From positions 7,394,425-7,458,424 of the forward strand of contig JAJEKV010000062.1 in the NCBI GenBank assembly GCA_021234155.1: a stretch of 64,000 bases of DNA, read 5' to 3'. Below, one piece after another: positions 1-10,282 of this stretch (within the stretch, counting starts at the first letter, position 1; each line of letters begins with the position of its first letter). The notes below the pieces were generated by a model, which did no database searches, was not told the DNA's origin, and saw nothing but the letters and a program-made list of their open reading frames with translations. The stretch comes from Isoetes taiwanensis. Taxonomy: Eukaryota; Streptophyta; Lycopodiopsida; Isoetales; Isoetaceae. The position numbers were made by a program, and so were the translations under genes.

Positions 1-47
1 ACGTTGAAAAAGCAAAATAAGTAAATAAGGTCTTAATACAAATAGTC

Positions 48-122
48 TGGATAGCAAATAATATACAATTCGCCACTAGAATTTATTATAATAGCAAACA
101 ATATACAATTCGCCACTAGAAT
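48..122 (+). repeat. Short tandem duplication flanking a Helitron
   Basis: The stretch ATATACAATTCGCCACTAGA occurs twice, about 40 bases apart, immediately left of the first Helitron-like 5' end. No gene is visible in bases 1-124. Confidence 0.7.
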
Positions 123-404
123 CTTCTTATATTATAAAAATATAGCGTGTGTCTTCCATGGAGACCTAGATCGAACGGTTGAGGATTTGATCGACCGACG
201 GTGATGATAACATGTGCGTGATTTCAACCAAAATTTTATCTTGACTATTGCTTCAATAAGATTCACTCAATCCGACAGTGAAGGGGTAAAAGGGAAAAGG
301 AAAAAGGGAAAAGAGAGGAAAAATGAAGAAAAAAAGAAAAAGGGAGGGGAAAAGGACAAAAGGAAAGGGAGAAAGGAAAAAGGGGAAATAGAAAAAAAAT
401 AATA

Positions 405-429
405 ATAGATAGATAGATAGATAGATAGA
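405..429 (+). repeat. (ATAG)n microsatellite
   Basis: About six perfect ATAG units sit inside the polypurine tract of Helitron-like element 1. Confidence 0.9.
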
Positions 430-765
430 CGAAAATAGAAAAAGGAAAGGGGAAAGTGGGAAAAAGAAAAAAAAAGGGACGTGAAAAAGGGAAAGGGAAG
501 GAGAAAATGGAAAAAGGGAGGGCAAAAGGGCCGAAGGAAAAGGAGAAAGTGAAGGCAAAAGGGCCGAAGGAAAAGGGAAGGGGAAAAGAAAAGGAAAAAA
601 AAAGTGGAGAAAAAGGGAAGGGAAAAAGAGCATAGAAAAAGGGAAAGGAAAGGGAAAAGGAAAAGGAAAAAGGTGGGGAGGTGGGAAAATGAAAGGGAAA
701 AAAAGGGAAGAGAAAAAGTGTTGGGAGAGGAGGAAAATGGGATGGAAAAAGAGCCATCAAGAAAA

Positions 766-813
766 GGGAAAGGGAAAGGGAAAGGGAAAGGGAAAGGGAA
801 AGGGAAAGGGAAA
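766..813 (+). repeat. (GGGAAA)8 microsatellite
   Basis: Eight perfect GGGAAA units give regularly spaced G3 runs in the polypurine tract. The sequence has mirror symmetry, so triplex (H-DNA) or G-quadruplex formation is possible. That is inference from composition. Confidence 0.9.
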
Positions 814-2019
814 AGGAAAAGAGTGAAAGGCACGGGAAAAAAGGGAAGAGGAAAATGGTGAATAAAAGGGAAAAGGGAGGGAAAAAGGGTATGAACAAAT
901 GGAAGGGAAAAAGGAGAAAAGAGGAAGGATGAGGAAAGAAGAAAAGGGAAGAGAAAATGGCATGGGATAAGGGCACCGAAAAAAGGGGAAGAGTGAAAGG
1001 TTGGGAAAATAAGGAAAAGGGAAGGAAAAAGGGAACAAAAAAAGGATGGGGAGAAAGGAAGGGAAAAAGGGCATGGACAAAGATAAAGAGAAACGAAAAG
1101 AAAAAAGAAAAAGAAAGGGGGAAAGGGAAGCTAAAAAAAGGGAAGAGGGAAACGGGAAGGGGGAAAGGGCACGAGATAACGGGGAAGCGGATAAGGAAAG
1201 GAAAAAGGCATGGAAAAAGGGAACGCGAAAGAAAAAAGAAAAAGGGAGGGGAAAGGGAACTTGAAAAAAGTGCACGAAGAAAAAGGGAAGAGGTAAATGG
1301 GAAAAGGGAAGGGGGAAGGGCATGGGAAAAAGGGGAAGAGGGAAAGGGTGAAGAAAGGGAAAAAGAGCATGCAAAAACGGAAGCAAAAAAGGGCATGGGA
1401 AAGAAAAAAAAAGGGAAAAAAAAAGGGAAAAGAAAAGGGAAAAAAGGCATGGAAAGAAGGAAAGCGAAAGGAAATAAAATAGAAAAAAAAAAGGAAAAGG
1501 GAACTTGGAATAAGGGCATGAGAAAAAGGGAGGGAAGGGGAAAAGGGGGCAAAGGTGGGAAAGAAAATAGGGATAGAAAAAAAGGGAAGAGAAAAAATGT
1601 GGAGAAAAGGGCATGGAAAAAGGGAAATGGAAAAAGAAAGGAAGAGGAAAGGGAAAAAAGGCACAAAGAAAGGGGAAGACGGAAGGGGTCGAGAAAAGAG
1701 AAAAGTCCATCAGGAAAAGGTAGACGGGAAAGGGAATAGGAAAGGAAAGCGGAGGGGGGAAAGGGGTGGAGAGAAAAAAAAGGGAGGGGGGGGGAGAAAA
1801 GAAAGCATGTAAGGAAAATGAGAAAAAAAAAGTAAAAAAAAAGTAAAAAAAATGGAAGTGTGTAGGGAAAAGAAAAAAGAAAAAAGCGAGATAGAGCATA
1901 TGACATAAGGGACGAGAAACGACGTCGAATGCTTTAATAGTGGAGCTCTTTTAGGTTATTCTCTTATTGCTACAATATATCATTTATAGATTCTCAGCTT
2001 TGCTGGGCACCGTTCCTAG

Positions 2020-3712
2020 TCTTATATTATAATGTTATAGCGTGTGTCTTCAATGGAGCCCTAGATCGGACGATCAAGGATTTGATTGAACAACGGTGGA
2101 GATGATGTGTGCGTGTCTTCAACTAAAGTTTCATCTTGACCATGGCTCCAATATGATTCACTCAATCTGAGTCGAACGATGAAAGGGAAAAGGGAAAAAG
2201 GAAAAGGGGAAGGGAAAAGGAGAGAAGGAAAAGGAAAAGAGAGAGAGAAAGGACAAAAGGAAAAAAGGAAAAGGGAAAAGGGAAAAGGAGAAATAAGAAT
2301 ATGAAAAAATAAAAAATGGAAAAGGAAAAATAGAAAACAAAAAAGGGGAAGAAGGACAAGGAACAAAAAGGGGTAAGGAAGGGGAAAACAAAAAGAGAAG
2401 AAGAAAAGGGAAAAAGAGAAGATAAAATGACTGATGGCCAAAATTCACTCAATCCAATAGTCAAAAAGGGAAATGGGAAAAGGAAAAAGGAAAAGGGGAA
2501 GGGAAAAAAGGAAGAGGGAAATAAAGATAAAGGGAAACAAAAACAAGAGAAAAAAATGGAAAAGGAAAAAAAGAAAATGAAAGAGGGAAAAGGAAAAAAA
2601 AGAAGGAAAGAAGGAAAAAGGTAAAAAGGGTAAAAGTGAAAAAGAAATGAAGTGAAAAGAAGTAAAGGAAAAAAAATAAAAACTAGAAAGGACGAAAAAG
2701 GAATTAGAAAGGATGAAAAAGGAAAGATGGGAAAAGGAAAGGAAAAGGAAATAGAAAAGGGGACAGAAAAGGAGAGGTAAAAGGGCATCGGGAAAAGGGT
2801 AAGAAAATAAGGTGGGAAAAGGAGAAAAAATTAAGGGAAAATAAGAAAAGGTGGGAAGAAGGGGACAAACAAAGCGCATGGAAAAAGTGAAATAGAAAGG
2901 AAAAAGAAAAAGAGACGGAGGAAAGGAGCAAAAGAGAATCTGGGAAAAGGGCACGAGGAAAAGACTAAAAGGGAAAGGGTGTGGAAAAAACGTGAAGAGA
3001 GAAAGGGTGAAGAAAGAGGAAAAGGGAAGCAAAAAGAGCATCTAGAAAAAGGGTGAGGAAAAAGATAGAACAGAAAAGGGGGAAGGGAAAAAGGGCATGG
3101 GACAAAAGGGAGGAAGAAAAGGGCGAGTAAAGGGGAAAAAGAAAGGAAAAAGAGCATGGGAAAGGGAAAGGGAAAATAAAAAAGAAGCGGGAAGGGAAAG
3201 GAAAGGGAAAAAGGGCACGGGGAAAAATGGGGAAAGAATGAAAAGGGAATGTAAAGTTGAAAGGACAAGAAAAGCAGAAAAGGGAATGTAAAGTTGAAAA
3301 ATGGCACAAAGAAAAGGGGAGAGGGAAATGGGAAAAGAGATGGAAAAAAGGTCACGTGATCAAGAGGAAGAGGGTGGGGAAAGGAAGAAAAGGGCCACAT
3401 AAAAAGGTGAGCAAAAGAGAACGAAAAAAAATGCATGGGAAACGGGAAAGAGAAAAAGAATAGGAAAAGGAAAAGGAAGGGAAAAAACAAAGGGAAAAAT
3501 AGAAAGAGCTGGGGAAAGATAAAAAAGAAAGGAAAAAAGCCCATCAGAAAAAAAGAGAAAGGGAAAAAGGGGAAGGGGAAAGGGAAGGTAAAGGGAGGGA
3601 CAAGGGGATTAAAAAAAGAAAAAAAGAGAGAACGAAAAAATGGTAGAATGAATAGGTTTTTGTCCGCACAGATTCCTAATTTATGCCCAGCAACGCTGGG
3701 CACCATTACTAG
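2020..3712 (+). mobile_element. Helitron-like element 2 (polypurine cargo)
   Basis: It starts TCTTATATTATAATG directly after the CTAG of element 1 and ends with the hairpin GCCCAGC-AAC-GCTGGGC, ACCATTA and CTAG (3709-3712) before a T. This 3' hairpin is the family mark that returns at 22803, 23873 and 37620. The first 160 bases resemble element 1. The rest is another polypurine tract. No protein-coding capacity is seen. Confidence 0.72.
2180..3650 (+). repeat. Second polypurine (A/G) tract
   Basis: Almost all bases on the plus strand are A or G, made of GGGAAAAGG-like words with occasional GGGCATGG or GGGCACG. It is similar in style to the tract at 268-1910, but the two cannot be aligned by eye base for base. 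The open frames here are compositional. Confidence 0.9.
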
Positions 3713-3942
3713 TTTATTATAATGGTCTTAATATTTATGATTCAATAGCTACATAGATTCAATATTATCCTATATTATAATGTTTTGTTGTGTTGCATCC
3801 AGCCCTAGATCCAACGACTCAGATCTAGAGCTGTAGATCTGACGGCCATGGTAAAACGAACAAAAAGAAGAAAGCACCAGAATTGAGCTCGGAAGCATCT
3901 TTTGAGCTTAACATCGCTCTGCCATAGAACGCCGTTGAAGAC

Positions 3943-4521
3943 GTGAACTTAACCTTGGTCCACGAGGATAATCTTCATGCATCTAAATCTTCACATGTAC
4001 GTCTGTCTAGCTCAGATGCTTTAATTATGGTGGAAAAAGCTGTCCAATCGTCAATTTCATGCCCTGTAGATGATTGCAGGAAGTTGGAAAGAAACCGGAT
4101 TGGCGTCTTAAAACTGAAGAAAAGCTAAGATGGGCCAAACGCATTATTGAATCTGGATCTTCCTCCCCTGCACCACAACTTTACTAACCGGCATTCAAGA
4201 ATGCCTCTATTTTTGTCAAGTGGGTTCTCATCATTCCATGCAATTCTTCTTTTCAAATTATTCATCCGTAGTTGATTTGCTTAAACTAGTAAGGAATGAG
4301 TGCAGAAGCTGCGAAATAATGGAGCAGATGTTCTGGATTTTCATATACCAAGAAGGGGAGAAGCCCTTGCTGCATGAAGGACCCCTAACAGGAATCTACT
4401 CAACAGAAGGAAGATTTATGCAGCAGTTATACAGCATCATGTTTGTGACTAAGAATCCCCAAGAGGCAAGCATGTTCACACTCACCCCGGTTTTTGGTCC
4501 ACTGTTGAAAACATCAGTTTT
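3943..4521 (+). pseudogene. GT47 exostosin-family glycosyltransferase, N-terminal fragment
   Basis: The region around 4326-4500 reads IFIYQEGEKPLLHEGP, then IYSTEGRFMQQL and NPQEASMF. This is the conserved start of the plant GT47 (exostosin) catalytic region, where family members have VYxYxEGExPLxHxGP and IYxxEGxFIxE. Upstream there is a lysine-rich stretch and a KLRWAKRIIESG-like stem segment, but stops (for example near 4126 and 4184) break the frame. GT47 enzymes are Golgi type II membrane proteins of wall polysaccharide synthesis. The matching remainder lies at 16060-16868. The fragment sits just inside a Helitron-type 5' end, so it may be captured DNA. The exact donor site is unclear; GTAGGT at 4522 and a GC-type donor near 4465 are both possible. 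Confidence 0.68.
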
Positions 4522-4681
4522 GGTAGGTCTACATGTCCTGTTTTCAAAGAATCCTACATGTGGATTTGTGAAGGTATGGTTTTGTTCGATAATGGTGTTC
4601 TTTTTTCAGTGGACTAAAACATCCACTGTTGTTTTGTAGTTTCTTCTATTGTGACATGTCATTTTATAATACAATCCACTG

Positions 4682-5165
4682 TAGGAAAGAGTACTTGAAT
4701 TTCTACATGTCTAATAATTCTATTGTCACATGTCTTTATAGATGTAGGAAAGAATATTTGATTCTCTACATGTCCTATACTTCCATTCACATGTCTTTAT
4801 AGTAGTAGGACAGAGTATTTTATTTGCTAAGGCATTGTAGGAAAGAATACATGAATTTCGACATGTGTAATACTTCTATTGTCACATGTCTTTATAGAAG
4901 TCGGAAAGAATACTTGATTCTCTACATGTCATATGCTTCCATGTCACATGTCTTTATAGTAGTAGGACAAGTACTTTATTTGCTAAGGCATTGTAGGAAA
5001 GAATACATGAATTACGACATGTGTAATACTTCTATTCTCACATGTCTTTATAGAAGTAGGAAAGAGTACTTGATTCTCTACATGTCCTATCCTTCCATAT
5101 CACATGGTCTTTATAGTGGTAGGACAGAGTACTTGATTTGCTACATGTGATGCACGCACCCATCA
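4682..5165 (+). repeat. Tandem repeat, unit about 62 bp
   Basis: About seven degenerate units contain GTAGGAAAGAGTACTTGA, CTACATGTCCTAT and CACATGTCTTTATAG. They lie in what would be the intron of the broken GT47 gene. The open frame at 4824-5150 repeats YRSRKEYLILYMSY with the period of the array and is not a gene. Confidence 0.85.
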
Positions 5166-5244
5166 CATGTTCTTATACTAGTATTCCATGTAACACAAGT
5201 TACTTCAACTACTTCAATTACTTAACACCTATTTTTGCATAACG

Positions 5245-5990
5245 TGGCACCAACATGCCAAGGTGGCTCTAACATGCCACCTAGGCTCAAACATGCCAAG
5301 GTGGCTCAAACATGCCACCTAGGCTCCAACATGACAAAATGGCTCAAACATGCCACCTAGGCTCCAACGCGTGCTCAAACATGCCACGCAGATCCAACAT
5401 GCCACCTATGTCCAACTTGCCAAGGTGGCTCAAATATGCCACGTGGGCTCCAACATGCCACCTAGGCTCCAACATTCCTAGGTGGCTCAAACATGCCACA
5501 TAGGCTCAAACATGCCATGCAGGCTCACTTAGGCTCCAACATGCCAAGGTGGCTCCAACATGCCACCTAGGCTCAAACATGCCAAGGTGGCTCAAACATG
5601 CCACCTAGGCTTCCAACATGCCACCTGTGCTCAAACATGCCGTGGCTCAAACATGCCAAGGTGGGCTCAAAACATGCCACCTAGGCTCCAACAAACATGC
5701 CAAGGTGGCTCAAACATGCCACGTGGACTCCATAATGCCACGTGGGCTCCAACATGCCAAGGTGGCTCCAACATGCCATGCGTGTGCTCCAACATGCCAA
5801 GGTGGCTCGCATGCCACCTAGTCTCAAGCATGCCACCTAGGCACCCCAAGTGGTGACATGGCATGCCAAGTAAGCAAGGTCAAGTTTTGACTAGGCCAAA
5901 AAACCAAAGATGTCCATCTTTGGTCTTTTCATTGGGTGATGTTGGCAAATTTTAGGTGACATGGCTAGATGATGGTGACATGGACCTTGG
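5245..5990 (+). repeat. Minisatellite and stem: left arm of an inverted repeat
   Basis: Units of about 17-19 bases alternate between AACATGCCACCTAGGCTC and AACATGCCAAGGTGGCTC, each with imperfect inner symmetry. The array is followed by GGTCAAGTTTTGACTAGGCC, AAAGATGTCCATCTTTGG and CATTGGGTGATGTTGGCAAA. The same series occurs in reverse complement at 9820-10260, so the two blocks form arms about 4 kb apart. No gene is seen. Confidence 0.88.
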
Positions 5991-6019
5991 ATGTGCTGCA
6001 AACACCGGTGCACTGCACC

Positions 6020-8892
6020 TCGACGGCCCCCTTTCTTGTGAAGGGGAGTCTCCGAAAGGTATATATGCTGGGTGCATTTTCTCTTATGTATGCAGCCATC
6101 ATGCTTTTATCCCGCCAAGATTTCACCTTTTTCGAGACCCGGATTTTTATCTGCGGCTTTTCTTTGTGTTTATGCTCGGAAATTCATAATTAATGCATGG
6201 GGCAGGAAAAATCCTGGTTTTCAGCCAGCTGGCTTGCCAAGTGGCCCCCGAGAGTAGGAAAATCCCCGTATTTCCGGATGAGTTTTAGGCCCTCGATTTT
6301 TATTGGGATGGCCGCTTGGCCCCGACAAGGTTTAGACCACGCTTTTCGATTTTGGGGCATGGAGGAGGCCCCTGATTGGCGATCCGACCTGCAAGGCCGT
6401 CCTCCGAACGGCGAAATTACCCTAGGGGACAAGTTCCACGGGCGAAGTTTTCCTGTGGGATCAATCACTTACCCCTCACTAGGAGGTATTCAAAGATCCA
6501 CCTCCATGCCAATTGACTACAAGTGTGTAGTAAACCACCTACTTTGGCGTTTCTTGAGAGGGGGTGGTCTTCTGCCCACGAAACTTGGTCCCCTAGGTAA
6601 TGGGGATGTTCCGGGTCCATTGGCGAGCCAGCCTCTGCCCTGAGTGGGGGTCCAGCCCGCCCTCACCCAACCTTGGACTAGCCTCATGAGAACAAGATAC
6701 TTGGGGTTCACCCCGAGGCCCCGGTAGAAGATTGAAGTGAGAATAGCAGCACTAGGACTGCTAGGTGGTATACATGTGACCACGGAGAAGCAAAGCTAGC
6801 TCCACTACCTAGTAGGGCGCACCGACCCTCAAGGGTCTCCTGGAAGGGGTTGGCTCCTGGCTCGCCTCATGCCTCTGCTTGTGCTTCTATTGCGGTGCAT
6901 TTTCTCTTGCGTGTGCAGCCATGCCGCACATCCCGCCAAGATTTCACCTTTTTCGAGACCCGAATTTTATCCGCTTTTCTTTGTGTTTATGTCCGGAAAT
7001 TCATAATTAATGCATGGGGCAGGAAAAATCCTGGTTTTCAGCCAGCTGGCTTGTCAAGTGGCCCCGAGAGTATAGGAAAATCCCGGTATTTCTGGATGAG
7101 TTTTAGACCCTCGATTTTTGATTGGGATGGCCACCGCTGGCCTTGACAGGTTTAGACCACGTTTTCGATTTTGGGGCATGGAGGAGGCCCCTGATTGGCG
7201 ATCCGACCTCGCCGTCCGGAACGGCAAAATTACCCTAGGGGACAAGTTCCACTACGAAGTTTTCCTGGGATCAATCACTTACCCCTCACTAGGAGGTATT
7301 CAAAGATCCACCTCCGTGCCAATTGACTACAAGTGTGTAGTAAATGACCTACTTTGGCGCTTTCTTGGAGAGGGGTGGTCTTCTGCCCAAAAACTTGGTC
7401 CCCTAGGTAATGGGGATGTTCCGTCCATTGGCGAGCCAGCCTCTGGTTCCTGAGTGGGGGTCCAGCCCGCCCTCACCCCCGCCTTGGATTAGCCCGGCAA
7501 GAACAAGATACTTGGGGTTCACCCCGAGGCCCCGGTAGAAGATTGAAGTGACAATAGGAGCACTAGGACTGCTAGGTGGTATACATGTGACCACGGAGAA
7601 GAAAAGCTAGCTCCACCGCCAAGAGGGGGGCGTTATCCACCCCTGGGCCTCCCGAAAGGGGTTGGCTCCTAAGCTCGCCTCATGCCTCTGCTTGTGCTTC
7701 TATTGTCCGGTGCATTTTCTCTTGCGTGTGCAGCCATGTTACATATCCCGCCAAGATTTCACCTTTTTTCGAGACCCGGATTTTTATCTCGTATTTTTTT
7801 TGTTTATGCTCCGAAATTCATAATTAATGCATGGGGCGGGAAAATCCTGATTTTCAGCCAGCTGGCTTGCCAAGTGGTCAGCGAGCCGCATGAGAAAATC
7901 CCCTGGTATTTTCGGGCGAAGCTTTAGACCCTCGATTTTTGATTGGGATGGCCACCGCTGGCCTCGGCAGGTTTAGACCACGCTTCGATTTTGGGGCATG
8001 GAGGAGGCCCCTGATTGGCGATCCGACCTCTCCACATCGCCGGAACGCCAAATTACCCTAGAGGACAAGTTCCACTACCAGTTTTCCTAGGGGATCAATC
8101 ACTTACCCCCACTAGGAGGTATTCAAAGATCCACCTCCATGCCAATTGACTACAAGTGTGTAGTAAACGACCTACTTTGGCGTTTCTTGGAGAAGGGGTG
8201 GTCTTCGCCCACCTAAACTTGGTCTCCTAGGTAATGGGGATGTTCCGGTCCATTGGCGAGCCAGCCTCGGTTCGAGTGGGGTCCAGCCGCCCCTCGGCCC
8301 CACCTTGGACTAGCCTCGAGAACAAGATACTTGGGGTCACCCCGAGGCCCCGGTAGAAGATCGAAGTGAGAATAGCAAAGACTAGGACTGCTAGGTGGTA
8401 TACATGTGACCACGGAGAAGCAAAGCTAGCTCCACTGCCCAGGAGGACGTTACCGACCCGGTGGCCTCCGGAAGGGGGTTGGCTCGGAAGCTCGTCTCAT
8501 GCCTCTGCTTGTGCTTCTATTGCCAGTGCATTTTTCTTTGCGTGTCTGGCCATGCTGCACATCCCGCCAAGATTTCACCTTTTTTCGAGACCGGATTTTT
8601 ATCCTCGGCTTTTCTTTGTGTTTATGATCCGGAAATTCATGATTAATGCATGGGGCGGAAAAATCATGGTTTTCAGCCAGCTGGCTTGCCAAGTGGCCCC
8701 GAAGCCATGATAGGAAAATCCCCGGTATTTCCGGGTGAGCTTTAGACCCTCGATTTTTGATTGGGATGGCCACCGCTGGCCTCCGACAGGTTTAGACCAC
8801 GTTTTTGATTTTGGGGCATGGAGGAGGCCCCTGATTGGCGATCCGACCTCTCCATGTCATCCGAACGCCGAAATTACCCTAGGGGACAAGTT
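6020..8892 (+). repeat. Tandem array alpha, monomer about 817 bp
   Basis: The marker AATTAATGCATGGGGC recurs near 6193, 7010, 7827 and 8644, giving a period of about 817 bases and roughly 3.5 copies. Each unit has TTCACCTTTTTCGAGACC, GAAATTACCCTAGGGGA and GAACAAGATACTTGGGG in the same order. Copies differ by many small indels, so the open frames (such as 6197-6643) are not conserved between copies and are judged non-coding. The last unit breaks off at about 8892. The sequence is GC-richer than its surroundings. Confidence 0.88.
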
Positions 8893-8926
8893 CCACGCCC
8901 CTCTTGATCGAGGGAGGAGTTATCCC

Positions 8927-9770
8927 CAGTATAAATCCTACCAAACCCTAGGGTTTGGTAGGGTTTACATCTCGAAGGCCAAGACGGAGACTAACACATC
9001 CAAACTTTGCATGGAGTTCTCTCAGGTATGCTCGGGGACCATGCCCGAGATGGGTCAAATCCCCTAAAGATGCATGCTTTTCCTGCACTCCTTCACCGAA
9101 AGGGGCTTGTGAAGGGGAGTCTCCGAAAAGGTATGCTTTGCACCGAAATTTGGCTCGCCTCCCGCTGCCATGAGGGTAATCCAAAGACGGGTATTCCACG
9201 CCGATCCTCGGGCCCTGTCGGGTCATCTGAGCATCCCCAGATGTAAACCCTATCAAACCCTAGGGTTTGCTAGGGTTTACATCTCGAAAGGCCAAGACTG
9301 AGACTCACACATCCTAAACTTTGCATGGAGTTCTCTCAGGTATCTCTCGGGGACCATGCCCGAGATGGGGTCAATCCCCCTCAAGCAAAGATGCTTTTCC
9401 CAGACTCCCCTTCACCGGAAAGGGGCTTGTGAAGGGGAGTCTCCGAAAGAATTTGGCTCTCTCTCCCGCCATGAGGGATAATCCAAAGACGGGTATTCCA
9501 CGCCGGATCCTCGGGCCCTCCGGGTCATCTGAGCATCCTCCGAATGTAAACCCTATCAAACCCTAGGGTTTGCTAGGGTTTACATCTCGAAGGCCAAGAC
9601 GGAGACTCACACATCCGAAACTTTGCATGGAGTTCTCTCAGTATGCTCGGGGGACCATGCCCGAGATGGGGTCAAATCCCCCCAAGCAACATGCCGATCC
9701 GCACTCCCCTTCACCGAAAGGGGCTTGTGAGTTCTCCAAGATCCTTCTATTCTATCCCTTGCCAAACTCC
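8927..9770 (+). repeat. Tandem array beta, monomer about 304 bp with palindrome
   Basis: Three units start with a nearly perfect 38-base palindrome centred on AAACCCTAGGGTTT (8932-8966, 9243-9280, 9546-9583). Each continues with AAGGCCAAGACGGAGACTCA, TTTGCATGGAGTTCTCTCAG and CTTCACCGAAAGGGGCTTGT. The last words also occur at the left edge of array alpha (6030-6057), so the arrays share edges. AAACCCTA matches the plant telomere unit, but only inside the palindrome. Confidence 0.87.
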
Positions 9771-9819
9771 CCCTCATACAAAAATTTCAAAGGTTATCAT
9801 ATTTCTTGCATAAAGTCCT

Positions 9820-10260
9820 AGTCACGCCACCACCATCTAGCCATGTCACCCAAAATTTGCCAACATCACCCAATGAAAAGACCAAAGATGGACATCTTTT
9901 TTCATTTTTGGCCTAGTCAAAACTTGGCCTTGCTTACTTGACATGCCATGTCACCACTTGGAGTGCCTAGGTGGCATGCTTGAGCCTAGGTGGCATGTTG
10001 GAGCCACCTTGGCATGTTGGAGCCTAGGTGGCATGTTGGAGCCTAGGTGGCATGCTAGAGCTCACGAGGCATGTTGGAGCCTAGTTGGCATGTTGGAGCC
10101 CACGTGGCATGTTGAAGCCCGTGTGGCATGTTGGAGCCTAGGTAGCATATTTGAGCCACCTTGGCATGCTTGAGCCTAGGTGGCATGTTGGAGCCAACTT
10201 GGCATGTTGGAGCTCACATGGCATGTTGCAGCCCAGGTGGCATGTTATAGCCTAGGTGGC
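9820..10260 (-). repeat. Right arm of the inverted repeat and minisatellite
   Basis: The sequence is the reverse complement of 5245-5990 in the same order: TTTGCCAACATCACCCAATG, AAAGATGGACATCTTT, GGCCTAGTCAAAACTTGGCC, then GAGCCTAGGTGGCATGTTG units. With the left arm it encloses arrays alpha and beta. Confidence 0.87.
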
Positions 10261-10282
10261 CAGACCCCAGGAGACGGACATC

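Larger units (their letters stand above)
268..1910 (+). repeat. Polypurine (A/G) low-complexity tract
   Basis: For more than 1.6 kb the plus strand is almost entirely A and G, with isolated C and T, often in GGGCATGG or GGGCACG. Runs of GGGAAA and GGAAAAAGGG repeat without a fixed period. The long open frames on both strands here (K/R/E/G-rich on plus, S/F/P/L-rich on minus) follow from the composition and are not genes. Confidence 0.92.
125..2019 (+). mobile_element. Helitron-like element 1 (polypurine cargo)
   Basis: The element starts with TCTTATATTATAA, which is shared with the starts at 2020 and 3768, and goes on with GCGTGTGTCTTCCATGGAG and a CCTAGATCGAACGG-like stretch also shared with element 2. 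It ends with a weak GC stem (CAGC..GCTGGG) and CTAG at 2016-2019. A TC start and a 3' hairpin followed by CTRR are the marks of Helitrons. There is no Rep/helicase frame, so it would be non-autonomous. The next element starts at the very next base. The end hairpin is less regular than in the other copies. Confidence 0.6.

Noticed and set aside
253-1906. Long open frames on both strands (up to 547 codons, S/F/P/L-rich or K/R/E/G-rich)
   Set aside because: They are the necessary result of an A/G-only strand, which rarely gives stop codons in some frames. No start context, domain or codon pattern supports a protein.
6197-6643. 148-codon frame and related frames in array alpha
   Set aside because: The corresponding frames in the other copies of the monomer are broken at different places, and no motif is seen, so the repeats do not appear to be under coding constraint.
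8927-9600. Interstitial telomere tract
   Set aside because: AAACCCTA occurs only once or twice per half-palindrome and is not tandem. It is part of a hairpin in a 305-bp unit.
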